NCBI RefSeq assembly: GCF_900115625.1
Contig: NZ_FOXD01000001.1
Span: forward strand, 124,001 to 188,000
Reading direction: 5' to 3'
DNA: 64,000 nt
Source of the DNA: Salibacterium halotolerans
Lineage (GTDB): Bacteria > Bacillota > Bacilli > Bacillales > Marinococcaceae
Below the pieces are notes generated by a model. That model worked only from the letters and a program-made list of their open reading frames with translations. It searched no databases and had not been told where the DNA came from. The position numbers and the translations under genes were made by a program. Of the stretch, positions 53,464-62,613 are shown one piece after another; the stretch's first letter is position 1; each line of letters opens with the position of its first letter.

Positions 53464-53826
53464 GGGGAGCTGTATCAAAAGGTACAGTTCCTTTTTTTGA
53501 AAAGTAAATGCAGCAATGGTAAGGATACGTCTGCAGTGCAGCTTCAATATGTCAGAGGCAAGCTTTTGCCTGTCATCCATCAAGCCGTGGTTAGACATTC
53601 CAATCACTGGGTTGTAAGTGGACACTACACTGCTGAGTTTAGGAATTGGTGTCCGCTGACAGCAATCAATGGACACTATCTTGCGGGTTACATGGGCTTA
53701 GTGTCCACTAACACTACCTCCGTGGACACTACGTATGCTGCCCGGCGATATAGTGTCAACGGAGCCTATGCGCCCAGGAAAAGCTGCAGCGCAAATTTAT
53801 TTCTTTTCGTAGACTTTTGATACAAC
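53464..53826. repeat. GCTGTATCAAAAG-family element, second copy, with GTGTCCA word array
   Basis: Starts GGGAGCTGTATCAAAAGG and ends with CTTTTGATACAAC, an inverted terminal match. The left 50 bp corresponds to 15331-15365, but the interior differs. It contains six TGGACA/TGTCC words at 53620, 53650, 53671, 53702, 53724 and 53753, spaced alternately about 29 and 22 bp. No gene. Confidence 0.65.
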
Positions 53827-53944
53827 TTCTTTCTATCCCCAATCATTAAATCAATAATTCCGATAAGAAAACTTATATTTATTGCCGGCTCGATATGGTT
53901 GCTATATAATGATAGTAGAGGATGATACATAAGGAAGGTTTCAT

Positions 53945-55720
53945 ATGACGATAGAAATCGCGGTCGTATTAATTGGAATAACCGGCATGCTGTCCGGGCT
54001 CTTTTTGGAAATAGCCCGGCCTGATCTGCTCGTATTTTTTACGCTGTTCGTCTTTTTGATGCTTGGATTTGTGACACCGGACGAAGCGCTCGCCGGTTTT
54101 TCCAATCAGGGCATGATGACGGTGGCCCTTCTCTTTGTTGTGGCTGGGGTTTTTGAAAAAAGCGGCCTGATTGAAAGGCTGATGTCTTCTTTTCTGGCAG
54201 ATACGAAAACAGAACGCGGCGCGATGGGGAAACTGCTTTTCCCCGTATCGGCGTTTTCCGCCTTTTTCAACAACACACCCATTGTTGCAACGTTAACTCC
54301 GGTCGTCCGCCGCTGGACATCAAGACGCGATATTTCTCCTTCCAAGTACCTGCTACCGCTTTCTTATGCTTCTATACTGGGTGGTACGGTCACATTAATC
54401 GGTACGTCTACCAATCTTGTGGTTCACGGCCTGTTGATCGATGCGGGAGAAAAAGGGTTTTCCTTTTTTCAGCTTGCCTGGGTCGGTGTACCGATCACCA
54501 TCGCCGGCCTGTGTTACCTGCTCTTGTTCGGCAGAAAGCTGCTTCCGGATCACCGCAGTATGATTCAACGTGTCAATGAAAGCACGAAAGATTATTTAAG
54601 TGAGATGAAAGTGACTCCGGAATTCCAGTATTCCGGCCGGACCGTGGAAGAAGCACAGCTTCGGAACTTGAAAGGCGTTTATCTTATTGAGATTATCCGC
54701 GGAAAGGAACGGATATCTCCGGTGAGCAGCCAGACAGTCATTCAGACGGGGGACCGGCTGATTTTTACCGGTATGATTTCAACGATTGCCGAACTCCAGA
54801 AGCGAAAAGGGCTGATCGTCAATACGGGAACCGACCTTTCGCTTGAAAACATAAAAAATGGGGACAGACGTCTCGTGGAAGCTGTTGTTTCCCATCAGTC
54901 ACCTTTGACACAGCAGTCGATCAAACAGGGCCGTTTCCGCCAAACGTATGATGCGGCGGTGGTGGCGGTGCACCGTAACGACGAGCGGGTGGAAGGGAAA
55001 ATCGGTGATATTGTGCCAAAGGCGGGAGATCTGCTGCTGCTTGTGAGCGGACCGGAGTTTCATAATCGGATGCGGGAGAGAAAGGATCTCTATATTACGA
55101 CCCCGCTTGAGAAGCAAAAGTTTTATGAAGATGAATCTCAGGGCTGGATGACGCTGATTATGCTCATGGCACTGATCAGCTGTGTTATGATTGGATGGTT
55201 GACCATCTTTAAAGCGATGGTCATTATGGTCGGCGCGTTATTCGTTCTTAGAATCACGTCACCATCTGAAGCAAAAGAAGCCGTTCAGTTCCAGGTGCTG
55301 CTCTTGATCGCCAGTGCTCTTGGCATCGGAAATGTGATTACAGAAACAGGTACGGCGGAATGGGCGGCGGACCTTCTGATCCATGCGCTGCAGCCGTTTG
55401 GTATTCTGGCTGTTCTCATCAGTATATATTTCATGACGAATATTTTCACTGAGCTGATTACCAATAATGCCGCAGCAGTCATTATGTTCCCGATTGCCTA
55501 TGAAATCAGCGGCGAAATCGGTATGGAGCCGGTGGGTATGGCTGTTCTTACGGCGGTGGCGGCCTCTGCCAGTTTTCTATCGCCGATCGGGTATCAGACC
55601 AACCTCATCGTATTCGGTCCGGGTGGTTATTCCTTTGCTGATTATGCGCGTGTCGGCTTTCCACTGACGCTCCTATGCATGATCATAACGGTCAGCGTCG
55701 TGTATACAATGTACACATGA
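53945..55720 (+). CDS. SLC13/DASS-type anion permease with two TrkA-C (RCK_C) domains
   Basis: 591 residues. Two membrane bundles (about 1-190 and 400-591) flank a cytoplasmic pair of TrkA-C domains (about 205-385, FQYSGRTVEEAQLRNLKGVYLIEIIRG and PLTQQSIKQGRFRQTYDAAVVAVHRN). Permease signatures are SAFFNNTPIVATLTPVV and the symmetric ELITNNAAAVIMFPIAY (SNT-like hairpins). Relatives transport sulfate, dicarboxylates or other anions with Na+ and are probably ligand-gated through RCK_C. Substrate not deducible. Confidence 0.9.
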   Translation: MTIEIAVVLIGITGMLSGLFLEIARPDLLVFFTLFVFLMLGFVTPDEALAGFSNQGMMTVALLFVVAGVFEKSGLIERLMSSFLADTKTERGAMGKLLFPVSAFSAFFNNTPIVATLTPVVRRWTSRRDISPSKYLLPLSYASILGGTVTLIGTSTNLVVHGLLIDAGEKGFSFFQLAWVGVPITIAGLCYLLLFGRKLLPDHRSMIQRVNESTKDYLSEMKVTPEFQYSGRTVEEAQLRNLKGVYLIEIIRGKERISPVSSQTVIQTGDRLIFTGMISTIAELQKRKGLIVNTGTDLSLENIKNGDRRLVEAVVSHQSPLTQQSIKQGRFRQTYDAAVVAVHRNDERVEGKIGDIVPKAGDLLLLVSGPEFHNRMRERKDLYITTPLEKQKFYEDESQGWMTLIMLMALISCVMIGWLTIFKAMVIMVGALFVLRITSPSEAKEAVQFQVLLLIASALGIGNVITETGTAEWAADLLIHALQPFGILAVLISIYFMTNIFTELITNNAAAVIMFPIAYEISGEIGMEPVGMAVLTAVAASASFLSPIGYQTNLIVFGPGGYSFADYARVGFPLTLLCMIITVSVVYTMYT

Positions 55721-55792
55721 AAAGGTTTCACATAAAAACTTGGTGTTTTGTGTGGAATCTTGTATCATAGTAGTAAAAGGATGTTTGCATGC

Positions 55793-56110
55793 ATGATTGG
55801 GGTCCGCATACGCCGAGAGCGGCATGAACAGGCATTAACTATTGCAGAACTTGCAGAAAAATCAGGGATGATGGAACATACGCTGAGGGATATAGAAGAA
55901 GGAGAGCGGCACTCCCCAACGCGTTCTGAAATGGAGAGCGTCGCAGCAGCGCTCCAGGTACCGGTATCTTCGATTGATCCAGTGCAGGAAGATCTCGAAG
56001 CAGAGTGGCTCGAGCTGGTGAAGACCGCGATGAATTCAGATATAACAAAAGAGGAATTCAGACAGTTTATTCTGAATGAAAAAAAGAAACGGCAGAGAAA
56101 AGAAAAATAA
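55793..56110 (+). CDS. SinR-like XRE-family regulator
   Basis: About 105 residues. The N-terminal XRE helix-turn-helix is IGVRIRRERHEQALTIAELAEKSGMMEHTLRDIEEGERHSP. The C-terminal EAEWLELVKTAMNSDITKEEFRQFILNEKKK closely parallels the SinR/SinI dimerisation helices. In B. subtilis SinR represses biofilm genes and is antagonised by SinI; no sinI is seen beside it. A terminator follows directly. Confidence 0.82.
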   Translation: MIGVRIRRERHEQALTIAELAEKSGMMEHTLRDIEEGERHSPTRSEMESVAAALQVPVSSIDPVQEDLEAEWLELVKTAMNSDITKEEFRQFILNEKKKRQRKEK

Positions 56111-56144
56111 CAAAAAGAGCCGGCGGCTGAAGCTGGCTTTTTTC
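56111..56144 (+). terminator. Terminator of the SinR-like gene
   Basis: AAAAAGAGCC pairs with GGCTTTTTT (loop GGCGGCTGAAGCT), 1 bp after the stop. Confidence 0.75.
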
Positions 56145-56168
56145 ATAGGGTGGTGGATCCATTACACG

Positions 56169-57056
56169 ATGAAACGCATCAGCGATGAAAGCATCAGACA
56201 GGCTTTGACGCAGACGACGCGGCAGTATCTGGCAGGTGATTTGAAAAAACCCCAGACGGTGCCGCATTTTCAGGAAGGTACAGTCGAGGTTGGAATAACG
56301 TCTTATGACACCCCGGAATCCGAGGCTCCGCACTACCATACCCAAGCTGTGGAGTACATGTACCTGATGCACGGAATGACACAGTACATAGATTTGAAAA
56401 CAGATGAGGAATACACCTTTTATGCGGGAGACTTTTTCCAGATTACGCCGGGTACTGTGTATGCCCAGCGTTCCAGGCCGGGAACCGAACTGCTTTTTAT
56501 TAAAACACCACCCGGCAATGATAAAGTCGAGGTGGAAGAGCCGGACGCGGTATTCACGTGGAGGCAGGCTTCTGTTGAAACGACACGCACCGATTACTTC
56601 AATGACCCTGAAGCGCCGCATCCAAACTCCGTCAAACCCGCCGCAGCTGCGGCAATCGTCAATGAAAAGGAGGAAATCCTGCTTGTGAAACGCCGCGATA
56701 ATGAAAAATGGGCGATGCCGGGCGGTACGATGGAAGAAGGAGAGGACCTTGCGGCTTGTGTGAAGCGGGAAGTCAGGGAGGAAACCGGATTTGAGATCGA
56801 AGTGACCGGCTTCATCGGCACGTACACCGACCCGGGAACTGTCATTGCTTACTCCGACGGTGAAGTACGGCGGGAGTTTTTGATATTATACGAAGCCCGT
56901 ATCACAGGGGGGCAGGTGCAGCTGGACGCAGAATCCAGCGATTATGTATGGGTGTCTCTTTTTGATGCAGCCACGCTTCCGATGACGGTTTCGCAGAAAC
57001 AACGGGTGGAAGATGTGAAGTCGTTCCGGCAGCACGGCATCCCTGCGTTCCACTAG
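56169..57056 (+). CDS. Cupin-Nudix fusion protein
   Basis: About 295 residues from the ATG at 56169. Residues about 20-125 form a cupin (PHYHTQAVEYMYLMHG metal-binding His/Glu motif, FYAGDFFQITPGTVYAQRS). Residues about 155-285 form a Nudix hydrolase with the complete Nudix box GGTMEEGEDLAACVKREVREETGFEIE. A sugar-nucleotide or nucleoside-diphosphate-X substrate sensed or isomerised by the cupin and hydrolysed by the Nudix domain is possible. The reaction is unknown. A longer frame upstream overlaps the preceding terminator and is rejected. Confidence 0.82.
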   Translation: MKRISDESIRQALTQTTRQYLAGDLKKPQTVPHFQEGTVEVGITSYDTPESEAPHYHTQAVEYMYLMHGMTQYIDLKTDEEYTFYAGDFFQITPGTVYAQRSRPGTELLFIKTPPGNDKVEVEEPDAVFTWRQASVETTRTDYFNDPEAPHPNSVKPAAAAAIVNEKEEILLVKRRDNEKWAMPGGTMEEGEDLAACVKREVREETGFEIEVTGFIGTYTDPGTVIAYSDGEVRREFLILYEARITGGQVQLDAESSDYVWVSLFDAATLPMTVSQKQRVEDVKSFRQHGIPAFH

Positions 57057-57065
57057 GTAGCTGTA

Positions 57066-57854
57066 TCATGGATAAAATTCCGGACGCCGGCTCTCGAAAA
57101 TCGGCACCCGGCTCCGGATTTCGGAGACTTGATCCGGTTGGATGGTACGGTGGACTGACTGTTCATGATACCGGTGTCCTTCCCCCAGCACATGTCCCCA
57201 TGGATTGATAATCATCGACGTTCCGGCAAAATCAGTGCCGTTATAACTGCCGGTGCGGTTGCATGAAACAATGTAACATTGATTCTCGATGGCTCTGGCG
57301 ATCTGCAGATGATACCAGTGATCTCTTCTGGCATCCGGCCATTCCGCAACAACAAATATAACCTGTGCCCCCTGTAGAGCAAGATCACGTAAAAGCTCTG
57401 GAAAGCGAAGATCATAACAAATGATAACGCCCATTTTGATGCCGTCCAGCTCAAAAATCCTACACTTATGACGCCCGCCGGTTAAATAAGCCGGTTCATC
57501 CAGCATCGGTACCAGGTGAAGTTTGTCGTACTGATAAATAAGTTCTCCATGGTTGTTGATGACAAGGGCCCGGTTGAATATGTCCCCGTTTTCCTTCCAG
57601 GCGATGGAACCGCCGATAAGGTGTATGTGGTGAGTGGCAGCAAGCTTCTGCAGAAAAGGAATCGTTTCACTTCCCGGCTGATCTGCGGTAAAGGGAAGGT
57701 CCGGCAGGGTATAAGCGGTCGTCCACATTTCAGGAAGAACGATGACATCCGGCCTTGTACTATCTGCCTCCTGCCGCACCGCCTCTGCCACATTGGCACG
57801 GTTAGCTGCCGGATCACCCGGCACTATATCCATTTGAAGGGAAGAAACAAGCAT
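57066..57854 (-). CDS. Nitrilase-superfamily amidase (omega-amidase/MtnU-like)
   Basis: About 262 residues from the ATG at 57854, preceded by GGAGG. The Glu-Lys-Cys triad is clear: Glu in VLPEMWTTAY, Lys in YDKLHLVPML, and Cys in VIICYDLRFPELLRD. It most resembles omega-amidases (2-oxoglutaramate/2-oxosuccinamate), such as B. subtilis MtnU of methionine salvage. No mtn genes are adjacent, so the assignment to that pathway is tentative. Confidence 0.88.
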   Translation of the reverse strand: MLVSSLQMDIVPGDPAANRANVAEAVRQEADSTRPDVIVLPEMWTTAYTLPDLPFTADQPGSETIPFLQKLAATHHIHLIGGSIAWKENGDIFNRALVINNHGELIYQYDKLHLVPMLDEPAYLTGGRHKCRIFELDGIKMGVIICYDLRFPELLRDLALQGAQVIFVVAEWPDARRDHWYHLQIARAIENQCYIVSCNRTGSYNGTDFAGTSMIINPWGHVLGEGHRYHEQSVHRTIQPDQVSEIRSRVPIFESRRPEFYP

Positions 57855-57899
57855 ATGGCAACCTCCGAATTTCACTTATATTCGTATCATTATATGCGG

Positions 57900-57985
57900 A
57901 AACAATCAGTTCGCCCGCAATCGACAAAAAATCGCTCGTTTTCGACATGTTTCCGCTCGTAATCTTATGCATTCCGCCCGAATTG
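57900..57985. repeat. Degenerate 21-bp tandem repeat (word CGCYCG)
   Basis: CGCCCG or CGCTCG occurs at 57912, 57933, 57954 and 57976 (intervals 21, 21 and 22), each followed by an AATC/TTTC-type segment. Located upstream of the amidase gene. Confidence 0.65.
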
Positions 57986-58019
57986 TGAAGACGGATTTTT
58001 TATAATGGAAAGTTTTCAT

Positions 58020-58185
58020 TCAGGTAATAGTTTTGAATAAACGATAAAACGTTTCTCCGGGGAGTGTTAATTTATCTTTATTGTACACGGAATAAAAGAA
58101 ACGCCGGAGACGAATGCCGTTAATGGGAATTTCCCGCAGTGTGCCTAGTTCGAACTCTTTTTGGATGGCATTCTTTGAAATAACC
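58020..58185 (-). pseudogene. C-terminal fragment of a LysR-family regulator
   Basis: About 54 codons on the minus strand read VISKNAIQKEFELGTLREI then INGIRLRRFFYSVYNKDKL and end in a TGA at 58020. This matches the C-terminal effector-domain end of LysR regulators. The frame is cut at 58185, where a sequence like the GGGACAAAA-family end (AAAAAGAGTCTGGAACAAAA, 58186) begins. Confidence 0.75.
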
Positions 58186-58208
58186 AAAAAGAGTCTGGAA
58201 CAAAAGAG
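58186..58208. repeat. Solitary GGGACAAAA-family terminus
   Basis: AAAAAGAGTCTGGAACAAAA matches the terminal repeat of the elements at 14963 and 21187 with one substitution (GGA for GGG). No matching right end was found nearby, so it is probably a deletion remnant, abutting the truncated LysR gene. Confidence 0.6.
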
Positions 58209-58330
58209 AATAAAAGTGGTAAAAGACAGAACATTTAAAATCCCAGATTAAGAAATACTCATATGGCGTAGTCAAAACACGAGACTCCTACGGAATGAGG
58301 TGCTCCCTTGTCATTAGAAACTAATATTTG

Positions 58331-58985
58331 TTAATTTGCATTAATATCATCCTTTAAGGAAGCGTCGGGATCAGGCTGCTGGAGCCGGTTCCGAACCGCA
58401 TAATACGTGCTCCGCTTCAGGCCGGCAGCCTTTAAAAGAAGAGGCAGCGAAGGCTAAGGAAATTCCTTCTTTAGTTCGTCGACCGCCCGCGTTCGGTCTT
58501 CGTTTGTTGGACTTTTTTTGTTGAACGAAGGCGTGTAACTTTTTTAAGTAGGCATTCTCCAGCTCCAGCCGCTCGTTTTCCTCCTGCAGTTCTTCCCGGC
58601 TTCGGTTGTCCGGTTTTTTCGTCATATCGGCATATTCTTTCTCCGGCTGGAGAAAAGCCTCGCTATCCTCGTGAAACAGCACATTCTCCCCTTTGCGGTC
58701 TGTGTGCTGACTAACCAGATTAAATATAACGGCTGTCCGGAAATACGAGGTTTTCGTCCGCCATCGGTATTGTACTACATCCATTTTAAAAGATGAGCTG
58801 TAGGAATAACAATGATCCCACGGGGCTAATGCCGGGCGTCCATGTTCCTGATACAGCGCCACCCACATACGAATGGAACGCTTGTCGGCGCCGAACTTAT
58901 CGGCAACATCCTGATAGGAAAAGCCGCCGGAAAGATAGCCTTGAACAGCCCGATACTTCTGATCTTCCGTAAACCGTGCTTCCAT
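58331..58985 (-). pseudogene. IS3-family (IS150-like) OrfA with truncated OrfB, frameshifted
   Basis: OrfA starts MEARFTEDQKYRAVQGYLSG (HTH) and contains a leucine-zipper-like SREELQEENERLELENAYL. After KSNKRRPNA the reading frame shifts. The alternative frame gives VDELKKEFP, a stop, then LLKAAGLKRSTYYAVRNRL, the typical start of OrfB, and ends after INAN. The catalytic DDE domain is missing. Confidence 0.75.
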
Positions 58986-59069
58986 GATGAGACCTTCTCT
59001 GGCATATAGTGTCCAATAAAATAGGGGCAGTCCATTATCCAATGATCCCTTTTTCCGGGAATGAACCAC

Positions 59070-59592
59070 GTCAGCAGACCATTAGGGGGAAGGCGACATG
59101 GACGGATAGAGGTCCGGTTGACAAAATGCAGCATGTCTTGGTCTGATTATCAATATATGACCGCAGCTGTGGGAGAATCATCAGGTAGAACCTTAAGATC
59201 AGATATCCCGCCAGCGGAAGGGAAATGATCGTAACTGTTGTAGATGAGGTGCGGGGTATCCTTCGAACCGCCTGAATCTTCAAAGAAGAGTGTTTGAAGT
59301 ACTGGGAGCGGGTCCAGTAATGGGGGTTATTCCTATTGATATCACCCCGTCTCCGGAACTCGAATAGGAGCGTGGGGGAAGTATCTGCTGGAAATCACCC
59401 AGAATGCTTATCCTAACTACAACGTTACTGATTACTAGTCATTGGAAACTACGCAGTAGAATCAGAACTAAACACGAAAAACATATGAATTCACCCTGCA
59501 ATCTCCTCAGGAGACCAGAAAAATAAGAGCCGGAGTCACCTTCAATCCGGATACCGACCGCGTTGTGTCATTTGATATTCAGGAAATGTAAA
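59070..59592 (+). pseudogene. Decayed paralogue of the DPBB/DUF3889 gene
   Basis: The DNA aligns from about codon 28 to the stop of 52839-53456: GGCGACATGGACGGA, ATATGACCGCAGCTGTGGGAG, AAGAGTGTTTGAAGTACTGG, AATCACCCAGAATGCTTATCC. The end TTCAGGAAATGTAA is identical. Several in-frame stops and indels are present, and the N-terminus is replaced by the IS3 remnant. Confidence 0.88.
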
Positions 59593-59634
59593 ATGAATCA
59601 ATGGGGCATGATGACAATATCATCCTAAATTACA

Positions 59635-59696
59635 AATATGTCCGAACATCTTCATGGCAGAATGAAAAAGTGCCGAAGTGTTCGGACATTTTTTTG
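59635..59696. terminator. Terminator
   Basis: AAATGTCCGAACA-type arm (ATGTCCGAACA, 59638) pairs with TGTTCGGACAT, followed by T7, across a long loop. It lies between the DUF3889 pseudogene and the convergent hxlR gene. The gap 59697-59954 shows nothing else supportable. Confidence 0.75.
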
Positions 59697-59954
59697 TTTA
59701 TCCCGGTGACATCGAAAAAAACACAACTTTTTGCGGTAGGGATTTCTGTTGAGTAATAAAAAAGTTGTTTAAAAATCTATGTGCTTACGAGAAAGATATG
59801 GTACTGTTTAAGCAATAATTATTCTAGAATAGGGCCATTTAACGGAATAAATTACTACTCTAATGGCGCGACTTTAAAAAAGTGACCGACTGACCTCATC
59901 TCAGTGCAACAAAAAAACACTTTACATATAAGGTGTTAAAAGTTGTATTCCTTA

Positions 59955-60311
59955 TTAAGAAGCCTCTTCTGGTGGTACGATTTCGAATTCACCTTCTACA
60001 TACTCTTGCTCCGCATAATGGCCTCCCCATTGACAGAGCTCCTGCAAGATAGGTTTAAGAGATTCTCCAAGCTCAGTGGGTGAATATTCAACCTTCGGTG
60101 GTACTTGATTATACATCTTTCTGCTCACAAGTCCACTGGCTTCAAGCTCTTTAAGTGTTTGAATCAGCATTTTCTGAGTTATATTTGGGATAATGCGCTT
60201 TAATTCACTCGTTCTCTTTGGTCCATTCATTAAAAAGTATAATACAAGGCCTTTCCATTTTCCGCCAATAACTTCCATTGTCACTTCAAAACCGCAACTA
60301 AATTTTTTCAT
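59955..60311 (-). CDS. HxlR-family winged-helix regulator
   Basis: 118 residues with the conserved N-terminal Cys in FSCGFEVTMEVIGGKWKGLVLYFL and the recognition region MLIQTLKELEASGLVSRKMYNQVPPKVEYSPTELG. HxlR proteins such as YodB or HypR often sense electrophiles or disulfide stress through that Cys. It is divergent from an SDR oxidoreductase gene that it probably controls. Confidence 0.92.
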   Translation of the reverse strand: MKKFSCGFEVTMEVIGGKWKGLVLYFLMNGPKRTSELKRIIPNITQKMLIQTLKELEASGLVSRKMYNQVPPKVEYSPTELGESLKPILQELCQWGGHYAEQEYVEGEFEIVPPEEAS

Positions 60312-60342
60312 GTATAAACCCCTTCATTCCACATTTATTACT

Positions 60343-60444
60343 TTTTAGGTACTATATCACAAAAAAGTGGGTACTTCCAATAATATGGTTACTGATTTAT
60401 TCTATATCTTGTTAGATGTTTTTCAAGTACTTAAAGGTACTAGA
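60343..60444. promoter_or_regulatory. Candidate HxlR operators
   Basis: GGTACT-type half sites occur at about 60348 (AGGTACTATA), 60370 (GGGTACTTCC) and 60425-60443 (AAGTACTTAAAGGTACTAG, an inverted pair). All lie in the hxlR-SDR divergent promoter region. Confidence 0.5.
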
Positions 60445-60479
60445 CATAAAACAAAATTAACTCTAAAGGAGTGTTAAGT

Positions 60480-61226
60480 ATGGGTAAATTTGAAGGTAAT
60501 ATAGCGCTTGTAACGGGCGGAACAAGTGGGATTGGTCTTGCTACAGCACAAAAGTTTGTAAACGAAGGTGCATATGTTTATATCACAGGACGGAGACAAA
60601 ACGAACTTGATAAAGCTGTTAACCAAATTGGCAAGAACGTAACCGGTGTTCAAGGGGATATTTCTAAGCTTGAAGACTTAGACAAACTATATGACATTAT
60701 AAATCAGGAAAAAGGTAAGTTGGACATTCTTTTTGCTAATGCAGGCGTTGGCAGCTTCCTTTCATTAGGTGAAATTACTGAAAAGCAGGTTGATAGAACG
60801 TTCGACATTAACGTTAAAGGAACGATCTTTACTGTTCAAAGAGCGTTATCACTATTCCCGAACAAAGTAGGTTCTATTATTGTAACGGGCTCTACTGCTG
60901 GATCAATTGGCAACCCAGCGTTTAGTGTATATGGAGCATCTAAAGCAGCACTAAGAGCACTAGTTCGTGACTGGATTCTTGACCTAAAAGGAACTGGAAT
61001 CCGCGTAAATGTGGTTAGCCCAGGAGTTATTCATACACCTGCCTACAATGAGCTTTTTGGTGATGCACTTGAAGGAGTACTTGAAGATACAAGAAATACT
61101 GTTCCAGCTGGGAAAGTTGGGACACCTGAAGAAGTAGCAAACGTTGTATCTTTCCTTGCTTCAGACGAAAGCAGCTACTTGACGGGTGGTGAATTTTTTG
61201 TAGATGGCGGGCAAGCACAGGTTTAA
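60480..61226 (+). CDS. Short-chain dehydrogenase/reductase
   Basis: 248 residues from the ATG at 60480 (AAAGGAG, 8 bp). Classical SDR motifs are TGGTSGIG (cofactor), NAGVGS, Ser in VTGSTAGS, and YGASK (catalytic Tyr-Lys). The final segment is [13 protein letters not shown]. Divergent HxlR control suggests a role in detoxifying an electrophile or quinone-like compound; the substrate is unknown. Confidence 0.92.
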   Translation: MGKFEGNIALVTGGTSGIGLATAQKFVNEGAYVYITGRRQNELDKAVNQIGKNVTGVQGDISKLEDLDKLYDIINQEKGKLDILFANAGVGSFLSLGEITEKQVDRTFDINVKGTIFTVQRALSLFPNKVGSIIVTGSTAGSIGNPAFSVYGASKAALRALVRDWILDLKGTGIRVNVVSPGVIHTPAYNELFGDALEGVLEDTRNTVPAGKVGTPEEVANVVSFLASDESSYLTGGEFFVDGGQAQV

Positions 61227-61594
61227 TTTAACAGCCATCTTTAATCTCGCAAATGGTTGAGATCTTGAGAGGTTTATCAATTATGCGGTAGTTATTATTA
61301 AGTTAACAGGCACGATTATTGAAGAACAGTAAATAACTTTTTATCACAAATTTTGTGTGTAATGGTTGCGCGAATATGAAAAGTAAACAACTTTTTTTGA
61401 AACAGCCGCATTTTTCAATGGAAGAATGCGGCTTCAAGCTATAAAAAATAAACATCTCTATTTTTATTGAACAATTTCTATTTCAATATGAAGAAAATTT
61501 TCATCATTGGTCTTGATTACTATCCCATATATTTATTCAAGTTTTTAGATATTGTACAATAATAATAATTCCGAATTTGAAAGGGGCAGAAGTC
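61227..61594. other. Non-coding gap with one hairpin
   Basis: Contains an inverted repeat AGCCGCATT / GAATGCGGCT (61405-61434) that could terminate the SDR transcript, though no strong T-run follows. The remainder is AT-rich; the promoter of the next gene is presumably near 61550. Confidence 0.5.
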
Positions 61595-62461
61595 ATGACA
61601 GAATTAAATGTTAACGCTATGACAGGTCTACTCACCCGTATTGAATATCTCCTGCCAAAATTAAAGGGTGCCGAAAAAAAACTTGCTGATTTCATCACAC
61701 ATCATCATGAAAAAATTATTCATCAATCCATAACGGAGTTAGCAGAGCGTAGTAATACCAGTGAGTCAACGGTAGTTCGATTCTGCAAAAAACTTGGATA
61801 TAAGGGATTTCAGGATTTGAAAATAAACCTTGCACGAGAAATCATAAAACCTGAACAACATATTCATGAGGTTATTGAACCTGAAGATGATGTTGTAACG
61901 ATAAAAAAGAAAATATTTCAGTCAAATATCCAGGCATTGTACGATTCAATGGAAATATGCTCAGATGAAGAGCTGGAAAGAGCGATTGAAGCGGTAGCCT
62001 TTTCAAAAAATGTAGAGTTCTACGGAGTAGGGGGTTCTGGGAACGTTGCGGTAGATGCCCAGCACAAATTTTTAAAGGTAGGTATTAAATGCTATGCTTA
62101 TACAGATGTCGCCTTACAATCGATGTCTGCAAGTGTGCTCACGCCGGATGATGCGGTCATCGGAATATCTCATACCGGAAGTCACACAGATACGCTGCAT
62201 GCACTGAAATTGGCTAAAGAGCAGGGAGCCGTAACGATAAGCATTACCAACTTTTCGAAGTCACCTATTACAAAAATCGCTGATATCAATTTATATACAA
62301 CGTCAAAAGAAACAATGTTCAGAACCGATGCAACGGCCTCGCGAATTGCTCAGTTAACCATTGTAGATACGCTATTTACAGGGGTAGCTAATCGTAATTA
62401 TGAAGATGCTTACACAAATATCCAAAAAACAAGAGATTCAACTTCAAATAAACGTCTATAA
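61595..62461 (+). CDS. MurR/RpiR-family regulator
   Basis: About 288 residues from the ATG at 61595 behind AAAGGGG. The N-terminal HTH is HQSITELAERSNTSESTVVRFCKKLGYKGFQDLKINLA, and the C-terminal SIS domain binds phosphosugars (VEFYGVGGSGNVAVDAQHKFLK, GISHTGSHTDTLHAL). It precedes a TRAP transporter operon and most likely regulates it in response to a sugar-acid or amino-sugar phosphate. Confidence 0.93.
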   Translation: MTELNVNAMTGLLTRIEYLLPKLKGAEKKLADFITHHHEKIIHQSITELAERSNTSESTVVRFCKKLGYKGFQDLKINLAREIIKPEQHIHEVIEPEDDVVTIKKKIFQSNIQALYDSMEICSDEELERAIEAVAFSKNVEFYGVGGSGNVAVDAQHKFLKVGIKCYAYTDVALQSMSASVLTPDDAVIGISHTGSHTDTLHALKLAKEQGAVTISITNFSKSPITKIADINLYTTSKETMFRTDATASRIAQLTIVDTLFTGVANRNYEDAYTNIQKTRDSTSNKRL

Positions 62462-62613
62462 GTTTTTTGAAAAAAATCTTTGCTTTTTTAAAAAACATAT
62501 TGAAGAAAATTACCACCATGTTATACACTATATCTAAGAAATAATTCTTCTCGTCCTCTGAATTATGAAAGCGTTATAATTCAGAGGATGAAATTCTTAA
62601 GTGGAGGGATAGT

